Of a stretch of 64,000 bases of DNA, positions 1 through 10,900 are shown piece after piece; the stretch's first letter is position 1, and every line of letters starts with the position of its first letter. The DNA comes from Bacillota bacterium. Its GTDB lineage: Bacteria; Bacillota; Clostridia; Acetivibrionales; DSM-1351. Position numbers and translations under genes: made by a program. The notes under the pieces were generated by a model. The model saw only the letters and a list, made by a program, of their open reading frames with translations. It did not search any database and had not been told where the DNA came from. Where the stretch lies: positions 1 to 64,000 of the forward strand of contig JAEWAX010000032.1 in NCBI GenBank assembly GCA_023391425.1, in the 5' to 3' direction.

Positions 1-1091
1 CCCAGAGGAACTGCCCTTTTTGGATAATGGCTAAGTTGTACAAAATCAGCATTACTTTCAAAGGTATTATTAAATGATACAAAGTTCTGAAGTTGAGGAA
101 TATATGGTTCTAAATACTGAGACATCGCTCCTCCGATAATTATATTGCAATCCATTGACATACGGATATTATTCACTGCTACCGATAGATGCTTTAACAC
201 ATCGTTTAGCAGGTGCTTGTAACGTTCATTACCACTGGCAACTCCATTGAAAAATTCATCAACTGTGATTCCCAAATCATCGCTTATTCTTTTTGACGAG
301 CAGTATGTTTCAAAGCAGCCCTGTTTACCGCATTTGCAACGAAGTCCATCAGGTACAATGCATATATGACCGAACTCAGCGCTACGGTGATTATCACCGA
401 AATAAGGTACTCCGTTTACGAACAGTGCACCACCCACTCCATTTTCAAGTGAAATATAAGCCATATTACCGTTTTCAGGTCGTGCAAACCATTCCGCAAA
501 GCCCGCACTTGTAGCATCATTCTCAATGAAAACGTTATATGGTATATGCTGAGTAAGCATTTTAAGACTTGTACTTCCCAAATCCAACGTTGGTGCCATT
601 ATGATTTCCTGTTTACTGAAATTAATTATGGCAGGAATTGCGATGCCCACACCTAATAGCATCTTTCTATCAAGCTTCTTTTCATCCAAAAACTCCTCAA
701 GACTATTAGCAATAAATAATCCAAAGTCCTCAAGCTCACTAATTATGAATTTTTGTGTTTTTTTATATGCTATCTCCTTCAGAAGTAAATCAGCAGCTAC
801 AAAGCTTAAGCTGTTTTCATTGATAGATATACCTACTGAAAACCGTATACCCTGATTTATAACAATACCCTTTGCTCTTCGCCCCCCTGTTGAAGGCTGT
901 ACGCCTGAATAGCAAATCAGCCCTGCATCGAATAAATCTGTCAGATTTTGATGTACTGTAGGCATGCTTAGTGATAGATCCGTAGCGATTACCTGCTTTG
1001 TTTTAGGTGAATCCGATTCGTATATATATTTAAAAATTCTGTTCCTTGTTAACCTTCGTCTCTCAGTAGCTGTATCTGTTAAATTTATCAT
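1..1091 (-). CDS. ROK-family transcriptional repressor (partial, 3' end beyond window)
   Basis: Read on the minus strand, the frame stays open from an ATG at 1091 to the window edge. The first ~60 residues form a winged-helix HTH of the type seen in XylR/NagC-like ROK repressors. The kinase-like ROK domain follows, with the glycine-rich N-terminal segment replaced by the repressor form, an EFGHICIV segment and the zinc-site motif CKCGKQGCFE that defines the family. ROK repressors bind a sugar or sugar phosphate and release operator DNA. This gene is divergent from a sugar-isomerase-type gene pair across a 454-nt spacer, so it probably controls that pair. The C-terminal end is outside the window, so full length cannot be stated. 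The sugar bound cannot be read from the sequence. Confidence 0.9.
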   Translation of the reverse strand, partial: MINLTDTATERRRLTRNRIFKYIYESDSPKTKQVIATDLSLSMPTVHQNLTDLFDAGLICYSGVQPSTGGRRAKGIVINQGIRFSVGISINENSLSFVAADLLLKEIAYKKTQKFIISELEDFGLFIANSLEEFLDEKKLDRKMLLGVGIAIPAIINFSKQEIIMAPTLDLGSTSLKMLTQHIPYNVFIENDATSAGFAEWFARPENGNMAYISLENGVGGALFVNGVPYFGDNHRSAEFGHICIVPDGLRCKCGKQGCFETYCSSKRISDDLGITVDEFFNGVASGNERYKHLLNDVLKHLSVAVNNIRMSMDCNIIIGGAMSQYLEPYIPQLQNFVSFNNTFESNADFVQLSHYPKRAVPL

Positions 1092-1398
1092 TTTTTCCTC
1101 ATACTTTTATAAATGTTATTTATATATGTTTAAGTTTATTCTAGCATTATTATTACAAAAGTCAATATTTAATATAATTTCATTTAATTACAGCTATAAG
1201 AATGTATGCATTAAAATATTGTAATCGTATTGGGCCATGACACATTCTGTGCTATGAGAATTGGTAAAGTTATAAGAACTATATATTATTATAATATTAT
1301 AGTGTTCTAGAATCAAAGTTAGATGTTGAAGATATAGTCTTTAGTAACATAAAAGTAAATATTTTTTATTCGTCGAGGCTGATTTAATTATATCTATA

Positions 1399-1427
1399 TT
1401 GACATTTATTAATAAACATTATATTAT
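1399..1427 (+). promoter_or_regulatory. Sigma-A-type promoter for the DUF4867/isomerase pair
   Basis: TTGACA at 1399-1404 and TATTAT at 1422-1427 are separated by exactly 17 bp, about 120 nt upstream of the first gene. It lies in the 454-nt divergent spacer (1092-1545), which is very AT-rich and shows no coding potential. A ROK operator would be expected here, but I could not pick a convincing palindrome by eye. Confidence 0.6.
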
Positions 1428-1545
1428 ATGCTTATAAAACTTATGCAAACACGTTTTACTAATGTTTTTTATAAAACATAGCATTCTTAGAGTTCAATTA
1501 TGCTTTAATTAAGCTACACGAAAATTATTAGGAGGAGAATTAGTT

Positions 1546-2181
1546 ATGAAAATATGCAGCGTATATGATAATGAATTTAGAGAATACGGCAGAATATTAG
1601 CAGGCTATGACGTTCAAACTCTGGCAAATACTCTGGCTGAAAAAACTCCTTTACCTGACGGGGTTGAATATGTGGCATCTGAACCTGAGTTGGAAAAGCT
1701 ATCTATTGCAAAGCAGATAAGTGACAACGCCTTCGGCGGTATGCCAGTTCAGCTGGGCTGGTGTAACGGACATAACACAAAGCTCAACTGCCTAGAGTAT
1801 CATAAAGATTCAGAGGTTTCTTTAGGAACTGAGGACTTTATACTGTTGCTAGCAAAACAGAGTGAAATTGAAGACGGAGTTCTGGACACTGCAAAGATTA
1901 AGGCATTTTCCTGCCCTAAAAATCTTTTGGTAGAGGTATATTCCACATCTTTGCATTATGCTCCATGCAGTGCAAAGAAGGGCAATGGTTTCAGGGTACT
2001 GATAGCCCTGCCTAAAAATACAAATGTCGGAATGCCAGAAATATCAATTCTCAATAGTGAGGACAAATGGCTATGGGCTAGAAACAAATGGCTTCTGGCA
2101 CACAAGGATAGCTCAGAAGCTTCACAGGGAGCATATATAGGTCTTTCAGGTGAAAACATTGATATTGCAGATTTGATTTAG
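1546..2181 (+). CDS. DUF4867 family protein
   Basis: A 211-aa soluble protein with no signal peptide or membrane segment, preceded by GGAGGA 9 nt before the ATG. The sequence matches my memory of the DUF4867 family (about 200 aa, Firmicutes), often found next to L-fucose/L-arabinose-isomerase-like genes as here. Visible features include an N-terminal KICSVYD-type segment and a Gly/Trp-rich middle (QLGWCNGHN). The C-terminal third carries a beta-rich LHYAPC segment that would fit a cupin-like sugar-binding fold. No function is established. The neighbouring isomerase starts 134 nt downstream on the same strand and both are probably one transcript under the ROK repressor. A role in sugar-isomerase metabolism is inferred only from context. 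Confidence 0.7.
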   Translation: MKICSVYDNEFREYGRILAGYDVQTLANTLAEKTPLPDGVEYVASEPELEKLSIAKQISDNAFGGMPVQLGWCNGHNTKLNCLEYHKDSEVSLGTEDFILLLAKQSEIEDGVLDTAKIKAFSCPKNLLVEVYSTSLHYAPCSAKKGNGFRVLIALPKNTNVGMPEISILNSEDKWLWARNKWLLAHKDSSEASQGAYIGLSGENIDIADLI

Positions 2182-2315
2182 TCTATATTTTTTCAATTTA
2201 AGTATATTATTTAACCATTTTAATTAGTCTTACCTATTATATTGGTTTTACTTTACAGCATTATCCAATATTATTTCAATACATATGAGTTATTAATTAT
2301 TAGGAGGATACTAGC

Positions 2316-3788
2316 ATGAACAATATTCCACAAATCAAACTAGGTATAATTGTGGTATCAAGAAGTTGCTTCCCTGTTGCATTATCAGAGAGACGCCGTA
2401 GTGCAGTTGTTAAGGCTTTCGAAGGAAATCTCTACGAGTGTCCAATAGCTGTTGAAACTGAACTTGATGCAAAAAAAGCTATCGAAGATGTAAAGAAGAA
2501 TGACGTAGATGCCTTGGTTGTATTTCTGGGCAATTTTGGTCCTGAAACACCTGAAACTATGCTTGCAGACTGGTTCAACGGTCCTGTAATGTACATAGCA
2601 GCAGCTGAAGGAGATGGTGACCTGTATGACGGTAGAGGTGATGCATACTGCGGAATGCTCAATTGCAGCTACAATCTGAATCTGCGCGGAACTAAAGCAT
2701 ATATTCCTGAATATCCAATTGGTACAGCTGTAGAACTCGCAGACAAAATAAAAGAATTTGTTCCTATCGCAACAGCAATTGTTGGACTCAAGAATTTGAA
2801 GATTATTTCCTTCGGTCCACGTCCAAATGACTTCCTTGCTTGTAACGCTCCAATAAAGGCACTTTATGATTTAGGCGTTGCAATAGAAGAAAACAGTGAA
2901 CTCGACCTATTGGTTGCTTATAATAAGCATAAGGATGATGCACGTATACCTGCACTCGTAGAGGAAATGGCAAAAGAGCTTGGACCAAATAACAAGTATG
3001 CCGGAATACTTCCTCGTCTCGCTCAATACGAGCTTACTCTCACTGACTGGATGGAGGAGCACAAAGGTGCAAGTAAATACGTTGCATTTGCGAACAAGTG
3101 CTGGCCTGCATTCCAAACAGAGTTTGGTTTTGTTCCATGCTATGTAAACAGCCGTTTCACAGCTAAGGGTGTGCCAATATCTTGTGAGGTTGACATTTAC
3201 GGAGCGCTTAGCGAATATATTGGTATCTGCGTATCAGGTAGAGAAGTTACTTTGCTTGATATCAACAATACTGTTCCATCATCAATTTATGATAAGGCAA
3301 TCAAGAATAAGTACAGCTACGAGCTTCCTGAAACCTTCATGGCCTTCCATTGTGGAAATACTTCTTGCAGTCTGCTTAAGAATCCTCACATGGGCTACCA
3401 GCTCATCATGAAGCGCGACCTTGAGCCAGACCTTGCTGAGCCAGATATCACAAGAGGTACACTTGAGGGTGACATAATAGCTGGAGATATTACCTTCTTC
3501 CGTCTACAGAGCGGTGCAGACACTTCTTTGAAAGCATATGTTGTTAACGGTGAAGTTCTCGACGTTGCTACCGAAAGCTTCGGATCAATCGGTGTATTTG
3601 CAATTCCTGAGATGAATCGTTTCTACAGACACGTTCTCATCGAAAAGAATTATCCTCACCATGGTGCAGTTGCATTCGGACATTATGGCAAGGCAATTTA
3701 TGAAGTACTCAAATATTTAGGCATATCAGATATCGCCTACAATCAGCCAAAGAGTCTTCCATATCCAAAGGAAAATCCATTTGCATAA
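2316..3788 (+). CDS. L-fucose/L-arabinose isomerase family protein
   Basis: A 490-aa cytoplasmic protein with an AGGAGG site upstream. Length and layout fit the L-fucose/L-arabinose isomerase family: an N-terminal Rossmann-like part (residues ~1-170), a central part with the metal-site region (EVDIYGALSEYI), and a C-terminal beta-rich domain with FMAFHCGNTSC and a late HHGAVAFGHYG segment. Family members interconvert aldoses and ketoses using Mn2+. Many of the clostridial relatives have no assigned substrate. No matching kulokinase or aldolase is in view, so the pathway is open. Codon use is unusually GC-richer and more biased than that of its neighbours, which suggests high expression. The ROK repressor upstream is the likely regulator. 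Confidence 0.85.
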   Translation: MNNIPQIKLGIIVVSRSCFPVALSERRRSAVVKAFEGNLYECPIAVETELDAKKAIEDVKKNDVDALVVFLGNFGPETPETMLADWFNGPVMYIAAAEGDGDLYDGRGDAYCGMLNCSYNLNLRGTKAYIPEYPIGTAVELADKIKEFVPIATAIVGLKNLKIISFGPRPNDFLACNAPIKALYDLGVAIEENSELDLLVAYNKHKDDARIPALVEEMAKELGPNNKYAGILPRLAQYELTLTDWMEEHKGASKYVAFANKCWPAFQTEFGFVPCYVNSRFTAKGVPISCEVDIYGALSEYIGICVSGREVTLLDINNTVPSSIYDKAIKNKYSYELPETFMAFHCGNTSCSLLKNPHMGYQLIMKRDLEPDLAEPDITRGTLEGDIIAGDITFFRLQSGADTSLKAYVVNGEVLDVATESFGSIGVFAIPEMNRFYRHVLIEKNYPHHGAVAFGHYGKAIYEVLKYLGISDIAYNQPKSLPYPKENPFA

Positions 3789-3816
3789 GGATTAATTATA
3801 GAAATAGTAAAATTTT

Positions 3817-3850
3817 AGAGCATACCACATATAAACTTGTGGTATGCTCT
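3817..3850. terminator. Perfect 13-bp hairpin between convergent genes
   Basis: Arms at 3817-3829 and 3838-3850 pair perfectly around an 8-nt loop. A T-run follows on the minus side only (AAAATTTT at 3810-3816), and little follows on the plus side. It sits between the convergent isomerase and protease genes and probably terminates at least the minus transcript. Confidence 0.65.
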
Positions 3851-3965
3851 AATCATATCAGGTCTTGCTTTTGGAATTGCTGCTAATCATCTCTGTGATG
3901 AGCATTTCATCTTATACTGGTTAGGTCTTCAAAGTTTGATGCTATCCCAACATTGTGCGAAAAAT

Positions 3966-4856
3966 TCAATTACTATTGTCTGAAACTGATACTAATTGAC
4001 TTTGGTAAGTTAATGCAGCATCTAAATTAAGTGCTCCCCAACCGCTAGTCGTGTCGTATCCCTCCGAACCTAAATCATCTGCTGACTCGAATATGATTTG
4101 CCGAAGCTCTTTTGGTGTGAGATTGGGATATTTCGAAAGTAGCACCGCAGCTGCACCGGATACATATGCAGTTGCATATGACGTACCAGATCCAAAGGTG
4201 GTTTTTCCTTTTGTGATGGATGAAAGCTTTAATCTATCCCCAGGTGCACAGATATCAACAGAATTATTGCGTTGCGTGAAACTAGCTACTTCTCCGTTTT
4301 TTTTCAGTGCAGAAACACCTAATACAGTATCATTTGCTGCAGGATAATAAATATTTTCCGGATAATTTTTATTATCATTTCCAACTGAGGAAATGATTAT
4401 TACTTGTTTATCTTCTGCGTATTGAACAGCTTTCTCCAAGCTCTCTGTATTTGACAGTGTGCCTGCGCTGATGTTAATAATTTTACAGGCATAAATATCT
4501 ATCGCATCACGGATTGCTTGAGCCAATATATCACAGTCTCCTACAACAGTTTTATCATTTTTCGTTTTAGTACAGACCACAAGAGGTACAAGCTCTGCAT
4601 CTGGTGCAACACCTTTGATACTAACAGTTTTTGATCCCACAATTATACCTGCCACCGCTGTGCCATGACCTTTAAGATCCTTAGTATCCATCGATGGATC
4701 AAGATAATTATATCCCTTGATAATTTTTGAATTATCAATTACGTCAGAGGATATCCCTGTATCAATTAATGCAATACGCACCTCTGTACTTTCGGCATAA
4801 GCACTTTGGCAAAACAAAAGAGTAAATAATAGCAAACAAATTAATATCTTTTTCAT
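3966..4856 (-). CDS. Secreted subtilisin-like serine protease (S8), module 1
   Basis: A 296-aa protein with a clear signal peptide (cleavage near SAYA-ES, residue 21). The S8 catalytic triad is intact: Asp32 in ALIDTGIS, His64 in GHGTAVAG and Ser226 in GTSYATA. An oxyanion Asn lies in SSVGND. The catalytic domain begins almost directly after the signal peptide, so the usual I9 propeptide that folds and inhibits subtilisins is absent. The gene lies 60 nt downstream of the 3386-aa SLH protein gene on the same strand, separated by a long hairpin. Its closest relative in the window is the protease of module 2, which sits in the same position after its own SLH giant. It is likely to process or mature the giant protein or another surface partner; this is inference from synteny. 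Confidence 0.92.
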   Translation of the reverse strand: MKKILICLLLFTLLFCQSAYAESTEVRIALIDTGISSDVIDNSKIIKGYNYLDPSMDTKDLKGHGTAVAGIIVGSKTVSIKGVAPDAELVPLVVCTKTKNDKTVVGDCDILAQAIRDAIDIYACKIINISAGTLSNTESLEKAVQYAEDKQVIIISSVGNDNKNYPENIYYPAANDTVLGVSALKKNGEVASFTQRNNSVDICAPGDRLKLSSITKGKTTFGSGTSYATAYVSGAAAVLLSKYPNLTPKELRQIIFESADDLGSEGYDTTSGWGALNLDAALTYQSQLVSVSDNSN

Positions 4857-4871
4857 ATTATTACCTCTTTA

Positions 4872-4909
4872 CTAAAGCCCCCACCCTATAATCTGGGCAG
4901 GGACTTTAG
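4872..4909 (-). promoter_or_regulatory. 15-bp intercistronic hairpin between SLH giant and protease
   Basis: Arms 4872-4886 and 4895-4909 form a 15-bp stem (12 Watson-Crick pairs and 3 G-U pairs in the minus-strand RNA) with an 8-nt loop. No T-run follows in the direction of transcription; the protease ribosome site (AGAGGT) comes directly after. It looks like an attenuator or mRNA-processing/stability element rather than a full terminator. Confidence 0.6.
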
Positions 4910-4916
4910 CTTATAT

Positions 4917-7900
4917 TTAATTGCACATATCCTTAATATTATCGTTGTTGTTTATGAAAATACTATCTTTTGTTGGGGCAGTACCACCATTGCCACTTAC
5001 TGTTCCTTCAAAATAAAGTACATTTGTGCCAATACCGCCTTTAAGAGTAAATGAATCATTTGACAACATAGTTTTAATAGAAACGTTGTCTGCACTGTTT
5101 ACAATTTCATCGAATATTAATGAGATTATAACCTTGTCACCATCATTAAGGGTTGCATTTGCCATTGGAGCAACGTCAAGTAGAGTAGGTTCTTTTACAT
5201 CCTTCGGCAAAGCGTATAAACTTGCACTGTTGAAGTGCCACATTGAATTTGCAGTAGCACTGTTATATGCACCAACCGAAATACCGCAAGTCTCATCAAA
5301 CCCATAGAGTACATAATCACCACCGTCTTGTCCGCTTGCCCATTTGATATCCGAAATTGAAACTGGATTGCTTGTACCGGTTGCTGACAGAGAACCCTTA
5401 TATGCCGGGAAATTGACACCATAATTGTCTGTATTATTCGTATCGGCTGTAATCCCGTATACCAAGGCACATTTTGTGATGCTTGGCAAATCAGGAATAG
5501 TTGTTTCCTTCGACCCGCTAAAGGTTGCATCCTGGCTTTGGTTGTTGAAAAGTACAAATCTATACATTCTCCATCCATCATCTTTACCATAGAAACCAGA
5601 CAACTTTATCTTCATTGCAGATGCCGTGTCTCGGATATAGGTTCGTAAACTTGGGCTATACTTACTATCATCAACAAAAACCGGACTGCTCAAACCTGTA
5701 TAAACGGTACCTTTATAACTTCCGCCGGCATCCTCATAAATTTCTTTGTTTAGATTGCTTACACTGGCAAGCAATTTATAAACATTAAGAGCATCGCTGT
5801 CAACTGTATAAGCGGAGTCCTTTGTCATCGTCCTCGTTGCACGAGTAGTCTCCCCTAGCTTTCCGCCACCTTCTACTTTGTAAATATCAAGAAAATATAC
5901 CCGGTCAGCATTTGAATACCTTGTTGCGACTTTACTTGCAGATGGATTGCTTACACCTAACTCTGTAATTGTTATAGTTTTGGTGGTTTCTCCTTGATCA
6001 AATGTCACGCTACCAGCCATATGACTTAAGTGAGTTCCCCCAATGGCAGATCCATTTTGAGTGCGGTAGTATACCTGTTGTGTACCATCGGAGCCATCGG
6101 TGCGAGTAATGGTAAAGGTATTGTTAGTCCCTACAGATACACTAAATACTCCGTAGTGTTTCCACAAGGCATATAATGTAAGGTTTCCTGTAGCACCTGC
6201 TTCAATTTGTGTCACTTTATTGCCTGTGAAACTCGCATTATCATACCAACCTTCAAAGACATAGCCACCCGCGCGTGTTGGATCTTTCAAACTGATTCCT
6301 TGACTTTCTACAGTGTATACTCCAGGGTTCGCAGCATTATTTGTACCACTATTCAGATTGTAGGTTATAGTATAGTTTACGATAGACCATACTGCATAAA
6401 GATTTACAACTGCGCCGTCAGTTTGGGATAAATTAACTACTTTTGCTTCATTACCATAAGCCTTTCCTCCATCAACTGATGTTGCCCAGCCTGCAAAGCT
6501 ATACCCCTCACGGGTGAAGGTATTTGAGCTTAATGCTTTTTCCTCATTGACATTATAGCTTTGCGACAGCATACTTCCTGTACCCTCATTTGCATTGAAC
6601 ACTACTGTATATCTGCTTGGTCTCCACTTGGCATAGAATGTAACACTACCGGTGCTTCCTTTTGCAATTGCAGGGCTTCCTATAGGTGTTATAAAGTTTT
6701 GGTCTATAAACCAACCTTCGAAAACATACCCTTCTTTTACTGGGTCTGCTAAATTAATATTCTCTGACATAACATTATAGTCATGAGGATTATCTTCACT
6801 ATTTACTCCGTCATTTAATTCATATGAAATTCCATATCCAACTAGCTCCCAAGTAGCAGTATACGATTTATCACCAATACTGTTTATGGGAATTTCTGTA
6901 ACAATTTTAGTTCCGTCAGTCCAACCGGTAAATGTATATCCAGCTTTATTGATTTTATCACTTGTAGGAAGTACAGCTACAGTACCGTATGTGTAGGATG
7001 TGATATCGCTCCCTACAGACAAGGTACCACCATCAGTAGCTAATATAACATTATATATTTTTGGTACCCATTTAGCGTAAAGATCTATTTTTCCCATGTC
7101 AGAAGTAGATATTGAAGTAATGTGAGTTTTAAAGCCTGAATCTGTATACCAACCAACAAAATCATAGCCTGTCTTTTCAGGGTTACCAAGGGTCAAGCCT
7201 GTACCAAATGTATAGTTATCTGTGTTGTTACCATGGTTTGTCGCCCCATCCATATTGTGGTAGGTTATGTTGTAAGAATTTACTGACCATTTCGCAATAT
7301 AGTTCTTATCACCTAAATCTGTTTTCAAAATACTATCTGCTCTTGTTTCTCCATCATACCAACCTTCAAAGGTGTATCCCTGACGCATAACATCTGTAGG
7401 CAAAGTAGCACCAACACCATAGGTGTATTCTCCGATGCTTCCGTTATTTATTGTGCCTCCGTTTGGATTTAGTGTAACTATAAAGGACTTTGGTTTCCAA
7501 TTTGCAGTATAGGTAAGATTTTCAGCCGGCATGTTTTTTGCTATTTCTTTATCCCAGCCTGTAAATTCATAACCTATCTTGCTTGGAACAGGAGCTATAA
7601 GTGAAGCACCATATGCAACATTTCCATTTGTATAGTCCCCTTGGGCTGTACCGCCTGATAGATCCCATATCAATTTGTATACTTCAGCTTTCCAATGAGC
7701 ATATATAATTTGATCCGCAATAATTTTTACCACTGAATCCTCACTGATTCTATCACCATCTACAGCATTCGTGTACCAACCATCAAATATATATCCTGTC
7801 TTACTCGGAACTGGTAGAGCACCATAGGTTTTGTCATAGGTCACTGTAATACTGTTATAACCAGTTTCATTAAACTGTACAGTATATGTTTTCGGTGTCC

Positions 7901-10900
7901 AGTTTGCATTGTAGGTCAGATTTTCAGTTGGCATAGTTGTGGATATTTCTTTATCCCAGCCTGCAAAATCATAGCCTGTTTTGACTGGAGCAGGAACTAT
8001 AAGTGAAGTACCGTAAGCAACATTTCCACTGGTATAGCTATTTGAAGCAGTACCACCATTTAAATTCCAATCAAGGGTATATGAATTAACGCTCCAATGT
8101 GCATATAAAACATGATCCTTTGGAATAGCTACTTTACTGCTGTATTCTATTTTTTCTCCTCCAGAAGCAGCTGTAAACCAACCGTCAAATGTATATCCAA
8201 TCTTGCTTACCTCAGGTAAATCACCATAGCTGTCTCCATAAGTTACAGTAATATCTTCAAATCCTTGTTCACTAAACCCTACAGTATAAGTATTTGCCAT
8301 CCAGTTCGCGGTATACTCCATATCTGTATCAGGCATAGTCACAGCTATTTCTTTATCCCAGGTATAGTGATTCCCTGTCATAATAAGTATAGGTGCTACA
8401 ATCGGTGCATTAAACTTTATCGCTGAGCTTGTAGTGTAGTCATTAGTAGGTGTTCCTCCGTTTAAATTCCAAGTCAATCTATAACTATTACGGGCATATT
8501 TGAAATCTACTGTAGATAAATTACTATTTAACGTAACTACTTGTTCTTCAGGAGTACTAAATCCTGTGTACACTTTTTCCGGAATCACCGTAATAGTCTC
8601 ATCAAAAATATCTGATTTTATAGAGCTATCCTCAGGTATTAACTCCCAACGCTCTGCCTCATTGTTGTAGTTAATCTTCTCAAGATAGTATCTCACAGTG
8701 TATGATTTTTCTCCTGCACACCAAGATGCTTCTAGAGTAATATCTCTTCCTGGCATACTTCCTGTAAAGCTCTCTCCATCTAGTTTCCAAGTATCAAAGA
8801 AGTAACCTTCCTTTTGTGGTGCTGCTGGATAAGCAACTGTTTGCCCATACTTATATACAGCTTGTCCACTGTATGGTTCTCCATCGACCAGATAATCAGC
8901 AGTAAAAGTCTTTCGGTCATAATATAGTCTTAAGACCAAACTTCCATCTGCTTTTATCTTCCCTGACAACAGTGTTTGCGGTGCATTACCATTAAAGTAG
9001 AAGTTCTCGTAGTCCTTCTCCAGTCCAGTAACCTCATCATCGGTACTACCAGTTAAAGCGTCTGTTTCGTAAAGAGTATATCCATTGTCATCTGCATTTT
9101 GGCGATAATGCATGATTTTATATGAAATACCACTATTGGCAGCCAATGTACCATAAACACTAATATCTTCTGCAGGCATGTAAGCAGGAATAGTATACTT
9201 GTTTTCAAGTCCGGAATTGCTGAACCAACCTGAGAAGGTATATCCATCTCTTTTCATGTCAGGCTGAGTAATAGGTGTTCCGAATTTTACAGACCCATTG
9301 GTGTAATTTCCTTCTAAGCTGCCTTTAATAAGATTCCAAGACAGACTATAGCTATTTCTGTTATATAAAATTTCTATTACCGTGCTTCCATCACCTGATA
9401 TTTTACTTTGATTAAAGCTACATGTTGTAAAGCCCTTATAGTCCCTTGCTGAAGCAGCAGTATCTGTATCCGTTGTACCATTTTTCCCCTCAATTTCCAC
9501 AATGGTATATTTGCCATTCAAGTCTTCACGCAAATGCTTAACTGTATATGTTGTATTGCTTGCAGGAGACCACTTAGCTATATATCTCTTATCTCCGGTA
9601 TCTGATGTCGAAATGTTTGTTGCCCCAGATATTCCGTCAAACCAACCACTAAAAATATATCCTGCTCGAGTTATATCCGTTGGTAATTGAGCGCCAACAC
9701 CATAGACATATTCTTTAACATTTCCACTGTGTATTGTACCGCCTGCCGTATCTAACTCTACATTATAGGTATTGCGATCATAGTCTATACGAATCACAGT
9801 TCGTCCATCACCTGAAATAGTATCTTGTTTAAATACTTTAGCTGTAAAACCAGTGTAAGTTTTAGCAACAGCCATTGTCTCAGTATCTGTAACCCCAATG
9901 GAATTATCTGCATCTACAAGGGTATACCCTCCACCTACTGTATTTTGCAGATAGTGTTCTACTCTATATGTAGTGTTACTGTTTGGTACAAGGGCGCCAT
10001 AAACAGTGATGTTCTTAGCAGGCATTGCCTTACCAAACACAAATTCTTCTTTCAGCTCCTTATCCGCTTTCCACCCTGAGAAAGTATAACCCTCCTTAGT
10101 CGGAGTAGTGGGTCGTTCGACAATCTCACCATAGTGATAGGCTTTCTCTATGTTGTTTCCGTTTTCAACGACGAAACTTACAGTATGTTTATTTCTTGTG
10201 TAGTATAGTTTTACTACTAAAGTACCGTCACCCGTGATTTGAGTAGTTTCAGTTGTTTGTCCGTTCACTGTTGCTTTTTCAAAGGTTACACCCTCTGCAG
10301 TTACTGCAAAGTCTGCCAAATCAAGTTTTTCATCCGTAGTACCTGATTTTTGCTCTGACATATTCAGATTATAACCAACTCCGGTAGTGTTTTGGTAATA
10401 ATGCTCTACAATATATTTCGTACCATTGTTTGGTATAAGAGCACCATAAACTGTTAAATCCATATTAGGCAAGGGCTTACCAAAAACAAATTCTTCTTTC
10501 ATATCAGAATTTGTTTTCCAGCCTGAGAAGGTATAACCATCCTTAGCCGGAGTAATCGGCGGAGTTACAATCTCACCATAGCGATAGGTTTTCGCTATGG
10601 TGTTACCGTTTTCAACAACGAAGCTAACAGTATGTTTATTTCGCGTGTAGTAAAGTTTTACTACCAAAGTACCGTTGCCTTTGATTTTAGTGCTTTGAGT
10701 CACTAGACCATCCACTGTTGATTTTTCAAAGGTTATTCCCTCTAGAGCGACAACAAAGTCCTGGACCTTCAGTTCTGCATTTGTTTTGCCTCTTTTTTGT
10801 TCGATTTGACTTAAAGTATAACTCTCACCGTTGGTTATTTGAATATAATGTTCTATACGGTATGCGGTATCTTCTACAGGACTCCATTGTGCAACGAAAG

